A stretch of DNA of 64,000 bases from Minwuia sp. (GTDB taxonomy: Bacteria; Pseudomonadota; Alphaproteobacteria; Minwuiales; Minwuiaceae): contig JARGPL010000017.1 of assembly GCA_029210175.1 (NCBI GenBank), forward strand, positions 23,329 to 87,328. The letters run 5' to 3'. This document shows, piece after piece, positions 49,794 to 58,247 of this stretch. The first letter of the stretch is position 1. Each line of letters begins with the position of its first letter. Under the pieces are notes generated by a model, which saw nothing but the letters and a program-made list of their open reading frames with translations, made no database searches and was not told where the DNA came from. The position numbers and the translations under genes were made by a program.

Positions 49794-50788
49794 CGGATCA
49801 TGACGGCACGGCGGTTGTCCCGGTCATCGATTTCGCGCCGTTTCGCCAGGGCGATGCCGCTGCCCGGCAACGGATCGCCGAACAGATCGATGATGCCTGC
49901 CGTTCCATCGGGTTTCTGGTCGTTGGCGGCCATGGCATCCCGCAGTCGCTGATCGACGATGCCTTCGCCGATTCCCGCGATTTCTTCGCCCTGCCCGACG
50001 TTCTGAAGATGCGCGCCGCGCCACCGGACAAGACCGTCCCCCGGGGCTATCAGGCCTTTGCCAGCAAGCGGCTGGCCGCGACCCTCGGGATCGAGACGCC
50101 GCCGGATCTGCGCGAACAGTTCTTCATGGGCCCGCCGGAGGACAGGGGCGACCTTGTCGCCGCCTATCCGGATGCGGAAAGGTTCTATGCGACCAACATC
50201 TGGACAGGTGTCCCTGATGCGTTTCGCCAGACCATGACCGAGCTGTACCGGTCGTTCGAGCGTCTTGGCGGTGAGTTGATGTCAGCCTTCGCGCTCGGCC
50301 TTGGCCTGCCGGAGAACTATTTCGCCACGCGCATCGACAGGCATTTCAGCACGGGCACGACCAACCTGTACCCAGCGCTGACGACCGCGCCGGAGGCGGG
50401 GCAGTTGCGGACCGGCATGCACACGGATTTCGGCAGTCTGACCCTGCTGCTGCGCAGCGAGACCGCTGGTGGACTGCAGGTGCAGGGTGAAGACGGTGAC
50501 TGGCACGACGTGCCGGATATGCCCGGCACGCTGGTCGTCAACATCGGTGACATGATGGCCCGTTGGACGAACGATCTCTGGCGCTCGACCCTGCACCGTG
50601 TAGCCAATCCGCCGACGGTTGATGGTACCCAGCCTGCGCGGCAATCCATGGGCTATTTCCTGCACCCCAATTACGACAGCATGGTGGAGGCGCTGCCCGG
50701 CTGCGTGTCTGCCGATCGCCCCGCCAGCTACCCGCCGATCATGGCAGGGGAGCACATGCGCGAAAAGCTGGTGAAGCGCGTTGTCTGA
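49790..50788 (+). CDS. Isopenicillin-N-synthase-type 2-oxoglutarate/Fe oxygenase (332 aa)
   Basis: An N-terminal DIOX_N domain (VPVIDFAPFRQGDAAARQRI, GFLVVGGHGIPQSLIDDAF) is followed by the 2OG-FeII_Oxy domain. GMHTDFGSLTLL supplies His211 and Asp213, TLHRVANPP the distal His (about 270) and RQSMGYFLHP the 2-oxoglutarate Arg. Bacterial relatives act in ethylene formation and in oxidation of amino-acid-like or aromatic compounds. ATG 49790 overlaps the upstream stop (ATGA). Confidence 0.9.
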   Translation: MTDHDGTAVVPVIDFAPFRQGDAAARQRIAEQIDDACRSIGFLVVGGHGIPQSLIDDAFADSRDFFALPDVLKMRAAPPDKTVPRGYQAFASKRLAATLGIETPPDLREQFFMGPPEDRGDLVAAYPDAERFYATNIWTGVPDAFRQTMTELYRSFERLGGELMSAFALGLGLPENYFATRIDRHFSTGTTNLYPALTTAPEAGQLRTGMHTDFGSLTLLLRSETAGGLQVQGEDGDWHDVPDMPGTLVVNIGDMMARWTNDLWRSTLHRVANPPTVDGTQPARQSMGYFLHPNYDSMVEALPGCVSADRPASYPPIMAGEHMREKLVKRVV

Positions 50789-52163
50789 GGTCGCCCCAAC
50801 ACTCACCGCGACCCTTGCAGCATGGTGCGCAAGCTATCGCCCCGAAGACCTGCCCGTGGAAGTCATAGCCGACGCCAAGCTGCGACTGCTGGACACGCTG
50901 GGCCTTATTCTGGGCGCAGCCGAGACACCGATCGGGCAAGCCGTACGGGCGGCGGCGTTGCAGATGGGCTCTGGTGAAGACGCGAGATCGTTAGGCACCG
51001 GCGACAGGCTGCCCGTGGGCCAGGCAACCCTGATCGACGGCACCCTGGCTCATGCCGCTGATTTCGATGACACCCATGACCTGTCCGTTGTTCACCCAAG
51101 TGCGGCCATCGTCCCCATGGCGCTGGCCCTCGGGCAATCACGACAGCTGACGGGCCTGCAGATCCTGCACGCGATTGCCATCGGCAACGAGATCAACTGC
51201 CGAATCGGCTCGGCGGCCCCCGGTGGTTTCCACAGCCACGGCTTTCACCCCACAAGCGTTGTCGGCACCCTGGCGGTGGCGATCACGGCCACGATCCTGA
51301 TGGGCGGCAGCGCCCGGCAGGCGGTCCATGCGGCTGGCATTGCCGGCAGCCAGGCGGCCGGTCTGATGGAAGCCTTCGCCGATGGCACCTGGTCGAAGAC
51401 ACTCCATCCGGGATGGGCCTGTCACGCGGGGCTGGCGGCGGCAGCGCTGGCCATCGCTGGTTTCACCGGCCCTGCCTCGATCCTGGAAGGGCGCTTCGGG
51501 CTCTATCATTCGCATGTGCAGGATGCCGGTTACCCGTTTGATCTTGATACGGTGGTGGGCGAGCTCGGCGCACGTTGGGCGATGCTCGACTGCTCCTTCA
51601 AGCCTTACCCGTGCGCCCATGCCATCCATCCTTTTGTCGATGCGGCACTGGTTGTCAGGCAGCAGGCCGGTGCGAAGATCGAACAGATCGTGGGGATCAG
51701 GGCATCGGTGGGTGCCAAGTATCAGCCGCTGATCTGCGAACCGATGGATGCAAAGCTGCACCCTCTGACCCCCACGCATGCCAGGGCCAGCCTGCCCTAT
51801 GCCGTCTGTGTCGCGCTAAGTCGTGGTGCGCTGGGCCCGGCCGACTATGCAGAAGACGTGATTGATGACGCGGGCGTTCGCGCCCTTGCTAGCTTGTTCG
51901 CCTACCAGACGGATCAAACGCCCGCCGGGTCCGGGTTTCGTGGCGTGCTGGATGTGACGCTGTCGGACGGTGAGGTCCTGCGCCATGTGGAACCGGTCAA
52001 CCGTGGCAGCCGCACCAACCCGATGCCGTCATCGGAGATGATCGCCAAGTTTCGTCTCGGCGCAGCGCGCCATGAACGTGGTCGCCAGAACGCCATCATC
52101 GAAGCCATCGATACGCTGGATAGCGCCAGCTCGATTACGGGGCTGGTACGCGCATGTCTCTAG
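50781..52163 (+). CDS. MmgE/PrpD family protein (460 aa)
   Basis: This is a full-length MmgE/PrpD-fold protein: LRLLDTLGLILGAAETPIGQ near residue 35, AHAADFDDTHDLSVVHPSAA (about 92-111), FHSHGFHPTSVVGTLAVAIT (about 152) and SFKPYPCAHAIHPFVDAALV at about 272 are all family signatures. Known members are 2-methylcitrate or cis-aconitate dehydratases/decarboxylases. Catabolic-cluster members act on varied polycarboxylates, so the reaction is open. A TTG start at 50781 overlaps the upstream stop by 8 bases. Confidence 0.9.
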   Translation: MSEVAPTLTATLAAWCASYRPEDLPVEVIADAKLRLLDTLGLILGAAETPIGQAVRAAALQMGSGEDARSLGTGDRLPVGQATLIDGTLAHAADFDDTHDLSVVHPSAAIVPMALALGQSRQLTGLQILHAIAIGNEINCRIGSAAPGGFHSHGFHPTSVVGTLAVAITATILMGGSARQAVHAAGIAGSQAAGLMEAFADGTWSKTLHPGWACHAGLAAAALAIAGFTGPASILEGRFGLYHSHVQDAGYPFDLDTVVGELGARWAMLDCSFKPYPCAHAIHPFVDAALVVRQQAGAKIEQIVGIRASVGAKYQPLICEPMDAKLHPLTPTHARASLPYAVCVALSRGALGPADYAEDVIDDAGVRALASLFAYQTDQTPAGSGFRGVLDVTLSDGEVLRHVEPVNRGSRTNPMPSSEMIAKFRLGAARHERGRQNAIIEAIDTLDSASSITGLVRACL

Positions 52164-53092
52164 ATCTTGACCGCGACTTCATTGGATATGGCCCGACCCC
52201 ACCGAACCCCCAGTGGCCCGGTGGTGCACGCCTCGCCCTCAATTTCGTGCTGAATTACGAAGAAGGATCCGAACCCAGCCATGCCGATGGCGACGGGGTT
52301 TCGGAAACCGGCCTGACCGAACTCGGCACTGCGGCGTCCGGTGTGCCGGGTCGCGATCTGGCTGCAGAATCCATGTTCGAATATGGCGCGCGGGTGGGGG
52401 TCTGGCGGCTGCTGCGACTGTTCAGTGACCGGGACCTGCCCCTGACCGTCTTCGCCTGCGCACAGGCACTGGAACGGAATCCGGCGGTGGCCCACGCCAT
52501 TGCCGCCGCCGATCACGACATCTGCGCCCATGGGCTGCGCTGGGTGCGGCATACCGATCTGGACGAAGCGTCGGAGCGTGCGCAGATCGCAGCCGCCTAT
52601 GCGGCGATCGAAAGGGCCACCGGTCGGCGGCCGGACGGCTGGTACTGCCGCTATGCCCCGGGGCTGAACACCCGTCGTCTGGTGGTGGAGCATGGCGGCT
52701 TTCTCTACGACAGCGACTCCTACGCCGATGAATTGCCTTACTGGACCATGGTCACCGGCCAGCCCCATCTGATTGTCCCCTATTCGCTGACCACGAACGA
52801 CACGAAGTTCGTACGGGGCGGCATGTCGATGGGGGATCAGTTCACCGCCTTCCTGCGCGACAGTGTCGAGATGCTGGTCGAGGAAGGACGGGACCATCCG
52901 AAGATGATGTCGGTCGGCCTGCATGCCCGGGTCATCGGACATCCAGCACGCGCCCGGGCACTGGGTGGCTTTCTGGATGAGATGGCGGCGCGAAACGACG
53001 TCTGGGTTACCCGCCGGGTGGATATCGCGCACCACTGGCTGGCCCGACATCCGCCACCTTTCATGAGCGGGGGCAGGGCATGCGACTTGTGA
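52154..53092 (+). CDS. puuE: PuuE-like allantoinase, polysaccharide-deacetylase fold (312 aa)
   Basis: The whole length follows the PuuE (metal-independent allantoinase) pattern: LDRDFIGYGPTPPNPQWPGG, LNFVLNYEEGSEPSHADGDG, SMFEYGARVGVWRLLRLFSD, then AHGLRWVRHTDLDEA, SGDQF-like MGDQFTAFLRDS and HPKMMSVGLHARVIGHPARA. PuuE opens the hydantoin ring of allantoin to allantoate. No other allantoin-pathway gene is here, so it may act on another ureide or cyclic imide. The gene overlaps its upstream and downstream neighbours by 10-13 bases. The symbol marks the family rather than proven activity. Confidence 0.85.
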   Translation: MSLDLDRDFIGYGPTPPNPQWPGGARLALNFVLNYEEGSEPSHADGDGVSETGLTELGTAASGVPGRDLAAESMFEYGARVGVWRLLRLFSDRDLPLTVFACAQALERNPAVAHAIAAADHDICAHGLRWVRHTDLDEASERAQIAAAYAAIERATGRRPDGWYCRYAPGLNTRRLVVEHGGFLYDSDSYADELPYWTMVTGQPHLIVPYSLTTNDTKFVRGGMSMGDQFTAFLRDSVEMLVEEGRDHPKMMSVGLHARVIGHPARARALGGFLDEMAARNDVWVTRRVDIAHHWLARHPPPFMSGGRACDL

Positions 53093-54093
53093 CCTTCCTG
53101 CCGGACATGCATGTGGAACTGCAGACAGCCTTTGCCGGGGCATCACGGATCGAACTGGTCGTGACAGGGGACGAGGACCGATTCGCGCAGGCGCTGCCTG
53201 GCGCTCAGGCCGCAGCTCTCTACAGCGGATCGTTCAATGCAGACCTCGCTGCGGCGTTCGCTGGCGCGCCTGGTCTGGGCTGGGTTCAGGCCGGATCGAC
53301 AGGGTTTGACCGGCTGCTGCAGTTCGGCGTTCCCGATGGCGTCCGACTGTCGACAGCCGGTGCCTTGTGGGCCGGAACGGTCGCAGAGCATGCGCTGGCC
53401 CTGATCCTCGGCTTGCTGCGGCAGTTGCCGCTGGCTGAGGCCCAGAAGACCCATGGTGCCTGGGATCGGGAGCGAATCCGCAACGCGGTTTCCGTGCTGG
53501 AGGGCGCGCGAGTCGCCATCATCGGCATGGGGGCTATCGGCCAGGCCATCGCAGCACGTGTCAGGGCGTTCGGGGCGGAAGTGGTGGCGGTTGTCCGCGA
53601 TCCATCATCAGCGCCGGATAAGATATATGCCAGCAGCAGCCTGGTGACGGATATGACAGGCCTGCGCCAGCACCTCGGGCAGGTGGATATCGTTCTACCT
53701 GCCGTACCGCTGAACCGCAATACAACGGGCCTGATCGACGCCGGTTTCATGGCCGGGATGAAGCCCGGGTCACTGCTGATCAATATTTCCAGGGGTCCCG
53801 TCGTGGTCGAGGGCGCGCTGATCGAAGCACTCACGACAGGCCACCTGGGCGGTGCGGGGCTGGATGTGTTCGATGTCGAGCCCCTGCCTGCCGACAGTCC
53901 GCTCTGGTCCCAGGACAACATCATTCTTACGCCGCACGTCGGTGGTTTCGGCGACCCGCGACGCCTCTCGATCCTGGCCCAGCTGATCCGTGATAACGCA
54001 GAGCGGTTCCGCAGCGGTGCGCCGCTGCTTAACGAGGTGGATCGGCCAACACACACAGTGAGAACCGAAATGCTGACGGAGACATCTTCATGA
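53080..54093 (+). CDS. D-2-hydroxyacid dehydrogenase, NAD(P)-dependent (337 aa)
   Basis: A Rossmann fold with GMGAIG (149-154) and the catalytic set Arg238 (INISRGPVVVEG), Glu267 (LDVFDVEPLP) and His286 (ILTPHVGG) places it in the D-isomer hydroxyacid dehydrogenase family (glyoxylate/hydroxypyruvate reductase-like). It would interconvert a 2-oxo and a D-2-hydroxy acid, plausibly after ring opening. The N-terminal substrate domain has the usual GSTGFDRLL loop. The start overlaps the PuuE-like gene by 13 bases. Confidence 0.9.
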   Translation: MRLVTFLPDMHVELQTAFAGASRIELVVTGDEDRFAQALPGAQAAALYSGSFNADLAAAFAGAPGLGWVQAGSTGFDRLLQFGVPDGVRLSTAGALWAGTVAEHALALILGLLRQLPLAEAQKTHGAWDRERIRNAVSVLEGARVAIIGMGAIGQAIAARVRAFGAEVVAVVRDPSSAPDKIYASSSLVTDMTGLRQHLGQVDIVLPAVPLNRNTTGLIDAGFMAGMKPGSLLINISRGPVVVEGALIEALTTGHLGGAGLDVFDVEPLPADSPLWSQDNIILTPHVGGFGDPRRLSILAQLIRDNAERFRSGAPLLNEVDRPTHTVRTEMLTETSS

Positions 54094-54944
54094 CCGTTCG
54101 CTGGGACCTGTTGCTGATACCATCCTTCATCTTCACGTTCGTGCTGCTGACCCTGTCGCAGACGCTGTTCCTGGAAGGCAGCTTCTACCGCGATCTCGGG
54201 CTTGGCCGGACCAGTGATGAATTCGACTTCTCGAATTATCTGCGGGCCTTCACCGATGGTTTCTACCTGACCACGCTCTGGATCACGGTTAAGGTATCGG
54301 CGCTGGCGATGATCGGCACCCTGGTGTTCAGTTTCCCGGTTGCCTACGTCATTGCACGCATGCGGTCGCGCTGGGGCATGATCCTGCTGTCAGGCATCGT
54401 GGTTTCGACCTTCATCACCATCGTGATCAAGGTTTTCGGCATCATCATCATCTTCTCCGCCGACGGCTGGCTCAACCGTAGCCTGATGGCGCTTGGCATC
54501 ACCGATGCGCCCTACACGATCATCGGCACCCAGGAAGGCGTCGTCATTGGCCTGATGTACTTCACCCTCGGGTTCGGGGTGCTGACACTCTACAGCGTGG
54601 TACAGACCATCCCCTATTCCCTGGAGGAAGCTGCGGAGATCCACGGCGCCAGCCGCATCCGGATGTTCTGGCGGGTGATCCTGCCCCTTTCGATGCCGGG
54701 TCTGGTCGCTGGTGGCCTGATGGTCTTCAACATGTGCATGGGTGCCTTCACATCCGCGGCGCTGCTGGGCGGCGGCAAGGTCTTCACGCTGCCGGTGCTG
54801 ATCCAGCGCACGATCATGATGGAAGTGAAGTATTCGATGGCCGGCACCCTGGCCGCCGTGCTGCTCGTCGCCGTCATCCTGATCAACATCCTTTCCATCA
54901 TGGTTCTGAGGCGGATGCGCGTCGCGCGGGGAGTGCTGGCATGA
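54090..54944 (+). CDS. ABC transporter permease, PotB-like (284 aa)
   Basis: There are six hydrophobic segments and the ABC-importer EAA loop EEAAEIHGASRIRMFWRVIL followed by PLSMPGLVAG. It belongs to the spermidine/putrescine/2-aminoethylphosphonate-type permease pair. It is coupled by ATGA to the dehydrogenase upstream and to the second permease downstream, so importer and enzymes are one operon. Confidence 0.93.
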   Translation: MTVRWDLLLIPSFIFTFVLLTLSQTLFLEGSFYRDLGLGRTSDEFDFSNYLRAFTDGFYLTTLWITVKVSALAMIGTLVFSFPVAYVIARMRSRWGMILLSGIVVSTFITIVIKVFGIIIIFSADGWLNRSLMALGITDAPYTIIGTQEGVVIGLMYFTLGFGVLTLYSVVQTIPYSLEEAAEIHGASRIRMFWRVILPLSMPGLVAGGLMVFNMCMGAFTSAALLGGGKVFTLPVLIQRTIMMEVKYSMAGTLAAVLLVAVILINILSIMVLRRMRVARGVLA

Positions 54945-55909
54945 GCACCATCGATACCGAAACCCGCACCAGCGGCGGCATTGCGCCTGTGGTGGAAACC
55001 GGCACTGCGACGGGTATTGCACCAGTTCCGGAAACCCGCGCACAGCGAACCCGTGGCGCGGTGCGCTGGCAGACCCGCCAGGCGATCAATTTCTGGCTGA
55101 AATGGATCATGGTTATCCTGGCCTATGTCTTCCTGCATGCCCCGCTGATCGTGGTCATCGGCGCGTCCTTCAACGGCGGCGGTGAATATGCAGCCATTGA
55201 GTTCCCGCCGGTGTCGCCATCCATCGAATGGTACTTCGAGATCCCCGTGGGGCAGTTTGAATCGCTGGGTCTCAGCTTTGCCCTCGCGGCACTGGCATCC
55301 CTGTCCGCCGTTGTCATCGGGGTGCCGGCGGCACTGGGTCTGGTGCGTTCCAACCTGCCGGGGAAGGCCCTGATCGGGATTGTCTTCCGGTCCCCGCTGC
55401 AGATCCCGGCGGTGGTCAGTGGCATCGCATTCCTGCAGATGTTCTATCTGATCGGGGACACCACGGGCTTCTACGCCCAGGGTGGTTTCATCGGCCTCGC
55501 CATCGGCCACATCTTCATCGCCATTCCGTACGTCGTCGGCACGGTAGTCGCGGTGCTGCAACGCTTCGATCACCGTCTTGAGGAAGCGGCGCTGAGCCTC
55601 GGCGCCAGCCCCTGGCGGACGTTCCGACGAGTGACCCTGCCGGTGATCATGCCCGGAGTGTATGCCGGTGCGCTCTATGCCTTCATGGTGTCCTTCGGCG
55701 ACGTACCGCTGTCGATATTCCTCACGGCGCCCGGTTACGTGACCTATCCGGTGGAGCTTTTTTCCGCGCTGGAGAACGACTTCGACCCATCCATCCTGGC
55801 CTCCGGCACGCTCGTCATCCTGTTCTGTCTGGTGGTGATGATCGTCGTGCAGCGCGTGGTCGGGCTGGACGCACTTCTGAAGATCGGTGGGACCGGAAAG
55901 GGCCGGTAG
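54941..55909 (+). CDS. ABC transporter permease, PotC-like (322 aa)
   Basis: An unusually long hydrophilic N-terminus (residues 1 to about 48, Thr/Gly/Pro-rich) precedes six membrane segments. The EAA loop is LEEAALSLGASPWRTFRRVT then LPVIMPGVYAG. ATG 54941 overlaps the first permease stop (ATGA); the longer frame lies within that gene. It forms the channel with the partner permease. Confidence 0.93.
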   Translation: MSTIDTETRTSGGIAPVVETGTATGIAPVPETRAQRTRGAVRWQTRQAINFWLKWIMVILAYVFLHAPLIVVIGASFNGGGEYAAIEFPPVSPSIEWYFEIPVGQFESLGLSFALAALASLSAVVIGVPAALGLVRSNLPGKALIGIVFRSPLQIPAVVSGIAFLQMFYLIGDTTGFYAQGGFIGLAIGHIFIAIPYVVGTVVAVLQRFDHRLEEAALSLGASPWRTFRRVTLPVIMPGVYAGALYAFMVSFGDVPLSIFLTAPGYVTYPVELFSALENDFDPSILASGTLVILFCLVVMIVVQRVVGLDALLKIGGTGKGR

Positions 55910-55972
55910 AGCCCCGAGGTTCCCAAGGGAGGTGAAGCCGCACCCGCGGCGAAACCAGAGGAGAGAAAAGAG

Positions 55973-57046
55973 ATGAAAGACCTGAGTATCAAGACGCTGG
56001 GTGCGGTGACGATGGTCGCCGCATCCATGGCGCTCGTCGCGCCAGCGATGGCAGACGGCAAGTTCGATGGCGTCACCCTGCGCATCGCCACCTGGGGCGG
56101 ATCGAACAAGGCAGCGATTGAATCGACGCTGGTGCCCAAGTTCGAGGCACTGGGAGGAGAAATCGAATTCGTGACCGGCAGCCCGCAGGCGAACTTCGCC
56201 AAGCTGATCGCCGCCCGTGGTCGTGCGCCGTTCGACGTCATGGAGATCCTTGACGCCCAGTTGCCGGACTTCGCCAAGACCGACTACCTGGCCAAGATCG
56301 ACCTGTCGAAGGTGCCGAACACGAAGGACGTGCCGGACTGGTCGTACAACGAGATGGGCATGGCATCCTGGATCACGCAGGAAACCATCTGCTACGATAC
56401 CGAGAAGTTTGCCGACCTCGGCATCTCGGCCCCCACGACCTACAAGGACCTGGCTGTCCCGGCCCTTGAGGGTCGGCTGTCGATCCCTGACATCACGTCC
56501 GGTGGCGGCCTGGCCAACTTTGCGGCCATCAGCTACGCCGCTGGCGGCGACCTGAAGAACGTGCAGCCCGGTCTTGATTTGATCAAGGAATTGAACGTGC
56601 TGAAGTTCTGGTCGCGCGGCGGTGAAACCGTCACCCAGTTCGGCACCGGCGACATCTATGCCGCCATCGTCCACGCGGGCTGGTGTGTTCGTGCCAAGAA
56701 AGCCGGTCATCCGGTGCAGACCGTGCATCCGGTCATCGGTGACATGGCTGTCGGCGTCCAGAAATACGGCCGCCTCGGCATCATGAAGTCGTCGAAGAAC
56801 TACGAAGCGGCGCTCTGGTACGTTAATGAATTCATCGGTTTCGACAACCAGTTCGCGCTGGCCACCAACACCGGTGTCTTCCCCACCAATATCAAGGTGG
56901 CGGCAAAGCTGGCCGATGACCCGGTGCTGAAGCAGATGCTGGCGCTGGACCCCGCCGAGACCGGCAAGCAGCTGCGCATCGATTACACCGACGCTGACAT
57001 CAGCGCCTGGGTCGACCAGTGGACCCGCGCCATCGTGACCAACTGA
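55973..57046 (+). CDS. ABC substrate-binding protein 1, PotD/Fbp-like (357 aa)
   Basis: A Sec signal peptide (residues 1 to about 28, ending ALVAPAMA) precedes an extracellular binding protein. Landmarks are FDGVTLRIATWGGSNKAAIE, VTGSPQANFAKLIAARGRAP, IPDITSGGGLANFA and FWSRGGETVTQFGTGDIYA. It is strongly similar along its whole length to the next gene. Polyamine-type folds of this sort bind cationic or small N-containing ligands. A strong GAGGAG lies upstream. Confidence 0.92.
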   Translation: MKDLSIKTLGAVTMVAASMALVAPAMADGKFDGVTLRIATWGGSNKAAIESTLVPKFEALGGEIEFVTGSPQANFAKLIAARGRAPFDVMEILDAQLPDFAKTDYLAKIDLSKVPNTKDVPDWSYNEMGMASWITQETICYDTEKFADLGISAPTTYKDLAVPALEGRLSIPDITSGGGLANFAAISYAAGGDLKNVQPGLDLIKELNVLKFWSRGGETVTQFGTGDIYAAIVHAGWCVRAKKAGHPVQTVHPVIGDMAVGVQKYGRLGIMKSSKNYEAALWYVNEFIGFDNQFALATNTGVFPTNIKVAAKLADDPVLKQMLALDPAETGKQLRIDYTDADISAWVDQWTRAIVTN

Positions 57047-57058
57047 TCATGCTCCGGC

Positions 57059-57082
57059 GGGGTGGTCGGAAATGGCCACCCC
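57059..57082 (+). other. Intercistronic stem-loop between the two binding-protein genes
   Basis: GGGGTGG (57059-57065) pairs with CCACCCC (57076-57082) across a 10-base loop in the 66-base gap. Such hairpins after binding-protein genes often protect the upstream mRNA so that the binding protein is made in excess. Confidence 0.45.
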
Positions 57083-57112
57083 TCCCGTTGCGCGACAACT
57101 GACGAGGACGAG

Positions 57113-58192
57113 ATGATGAAAACCACTTACGTGAACATCGTTATGCGCGGTCTGGCGGTTGCCGCCATGCTGGCCGCATCGACCCTGCCTGCAGCAGCCG
57201 ACGGCAAGTTTGACGGCGTCACCCTGCGGGTTGCCACCTTCGGTGGGTCCTGGAAGGAAAGCCTGGATGCCACGATCACACCGAAGTTCGAGGCGATGGG
57301 CGGCAAGATCGAGTACGTGACCGGCAGCCCCCAGGCCAATCTGGCCAAGCTGATTGCCGGGCGCGGCCGCGCACCGTTTGACGTGATGGAGATCCTGGAC
57401 GCCCAGGTGCCGGACTTCATGGCGACCGACTTCCTGCAGAAGATCGACTTGTCGAAGGTCCCGAACACCAGATATCTCGCCGATTTTCAGTACAACGAAA
57501 TGATGGTGGCATCCTGGAACACGCAGGAAACCATCTGCTACAATACGGAGAAGTTCGCGGAACTGGGTATTCCGGCGCCAACGACCTATGCCGATCTGGC
57601 CGTGTCGGCACTCGAAGGCCGCATCTCCATTCCTGACATCACCTCCGGCGGTGGCCTGGCCAATTTTGCCGGCTTCGCATACGCGGCAGGGGGCGACGGC
57701 GTGAACATCGAACCCGGCATCGCGCTGATCCGCAGCCTGAAGGCCTTGAAGTTCTGGTCGCGCGGCGGCGAGACGGTCACCCAGTTCGGCAGTGGCGACA
57801 TCTACGCCGCCGTTGTTCATGCAGGCTGGTGCGTGCGTGCCAAGAATGCAGGCTATCCGGTCACCACCACGCATCCGGTGATCACCGACAGCATCAAGGG
57901 TGTCGCCAAGGAAGGCTGGCTGGGCGTCATGAAGTCCAGCGAGCACCACGAGGCCGCCGTCTGGTTCATCAATGAGTACATCGCCGAAGGCTTTCAGTAC
58001 CGCGCCGGTACCAAGAATGGCGTCATGCCGGTCAATCAGGCGGTGATCAGCAGCCTCAGTGCCGACCCGATCGCAGCCGAGATGCTTGAAACCGACCCGG
58101 CGATGATCGCGAAGGCGCTGCGCGTCGACTACTCCAAGGTCAACGTCAGCGACTGGATCGACAGCTGGAACCGCATGGTCACCAGCCAGTAG
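57113..58192 (+). CDS. ABC substrate-binding protein 2, tandem paralogue (359 aa)
   Basis: It has the same plan as the preceding gene: signal peptide (to about residue 30, AASTLPAAA), then FDGVTLRVATFGGSWKESLD, VTGSPQANLAKLIAGRGRAP, IPDITSGGGLANFA and FWSRGGETVTQFGSGDIYA. Differences cluster in the second half, including GWLGVMKSSEHHEAAVWFIN and GTKNGVMPVNQ, where ligand and permease contacts are expected. The copies probably arose by duplication and may bind different substrates for one importer. Start ATG 57113 is chosen over the longer frame. Confidence 0.92.
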   Translation: MMKTTYVNIVMRGLAVAAMLAASTLPAAADGKFDGVTLRVATFGGSWKESLDATITPKFEAMGGKIEYVTGSPQANLAKLIAGRGRAPFDVMEILDAQVPDFMATDFLQKIDLSKVPNTRYLADFQYNEMMVASWNTQETICYNTEKFAELGIPAPTTYADLAVSALEGRISIPDITSGGGLANFAGFAYAAGGDGVNIEPGIALIRSLKALKFWSRGGETVTQFGSGDIYAAVVHAGWCVRAKNAGYPVTTTHPVITDSIKGVAKEGWLGVMKSSEHHEAAVWFINEYIAEGFQYRAGTKNGVMPVNQAVISSLSADPIAAEMLETDPAMIAKALRVDYSKVNVSDWIDSWNRMVTSQ

Positions 58193-58247
58193 GGCGCGGC
58201 CCCTCCGTCAGCAAACCCTCCACCCGCAACCGGGAGCTCTTCCGAGC

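Noticed and set aside
54614..56728. 704-codon minus-strand frame
   Set aside because: His/Asp/Gly-rich shadow of the ABC permease and binding-protein genes; no fold or start signal.
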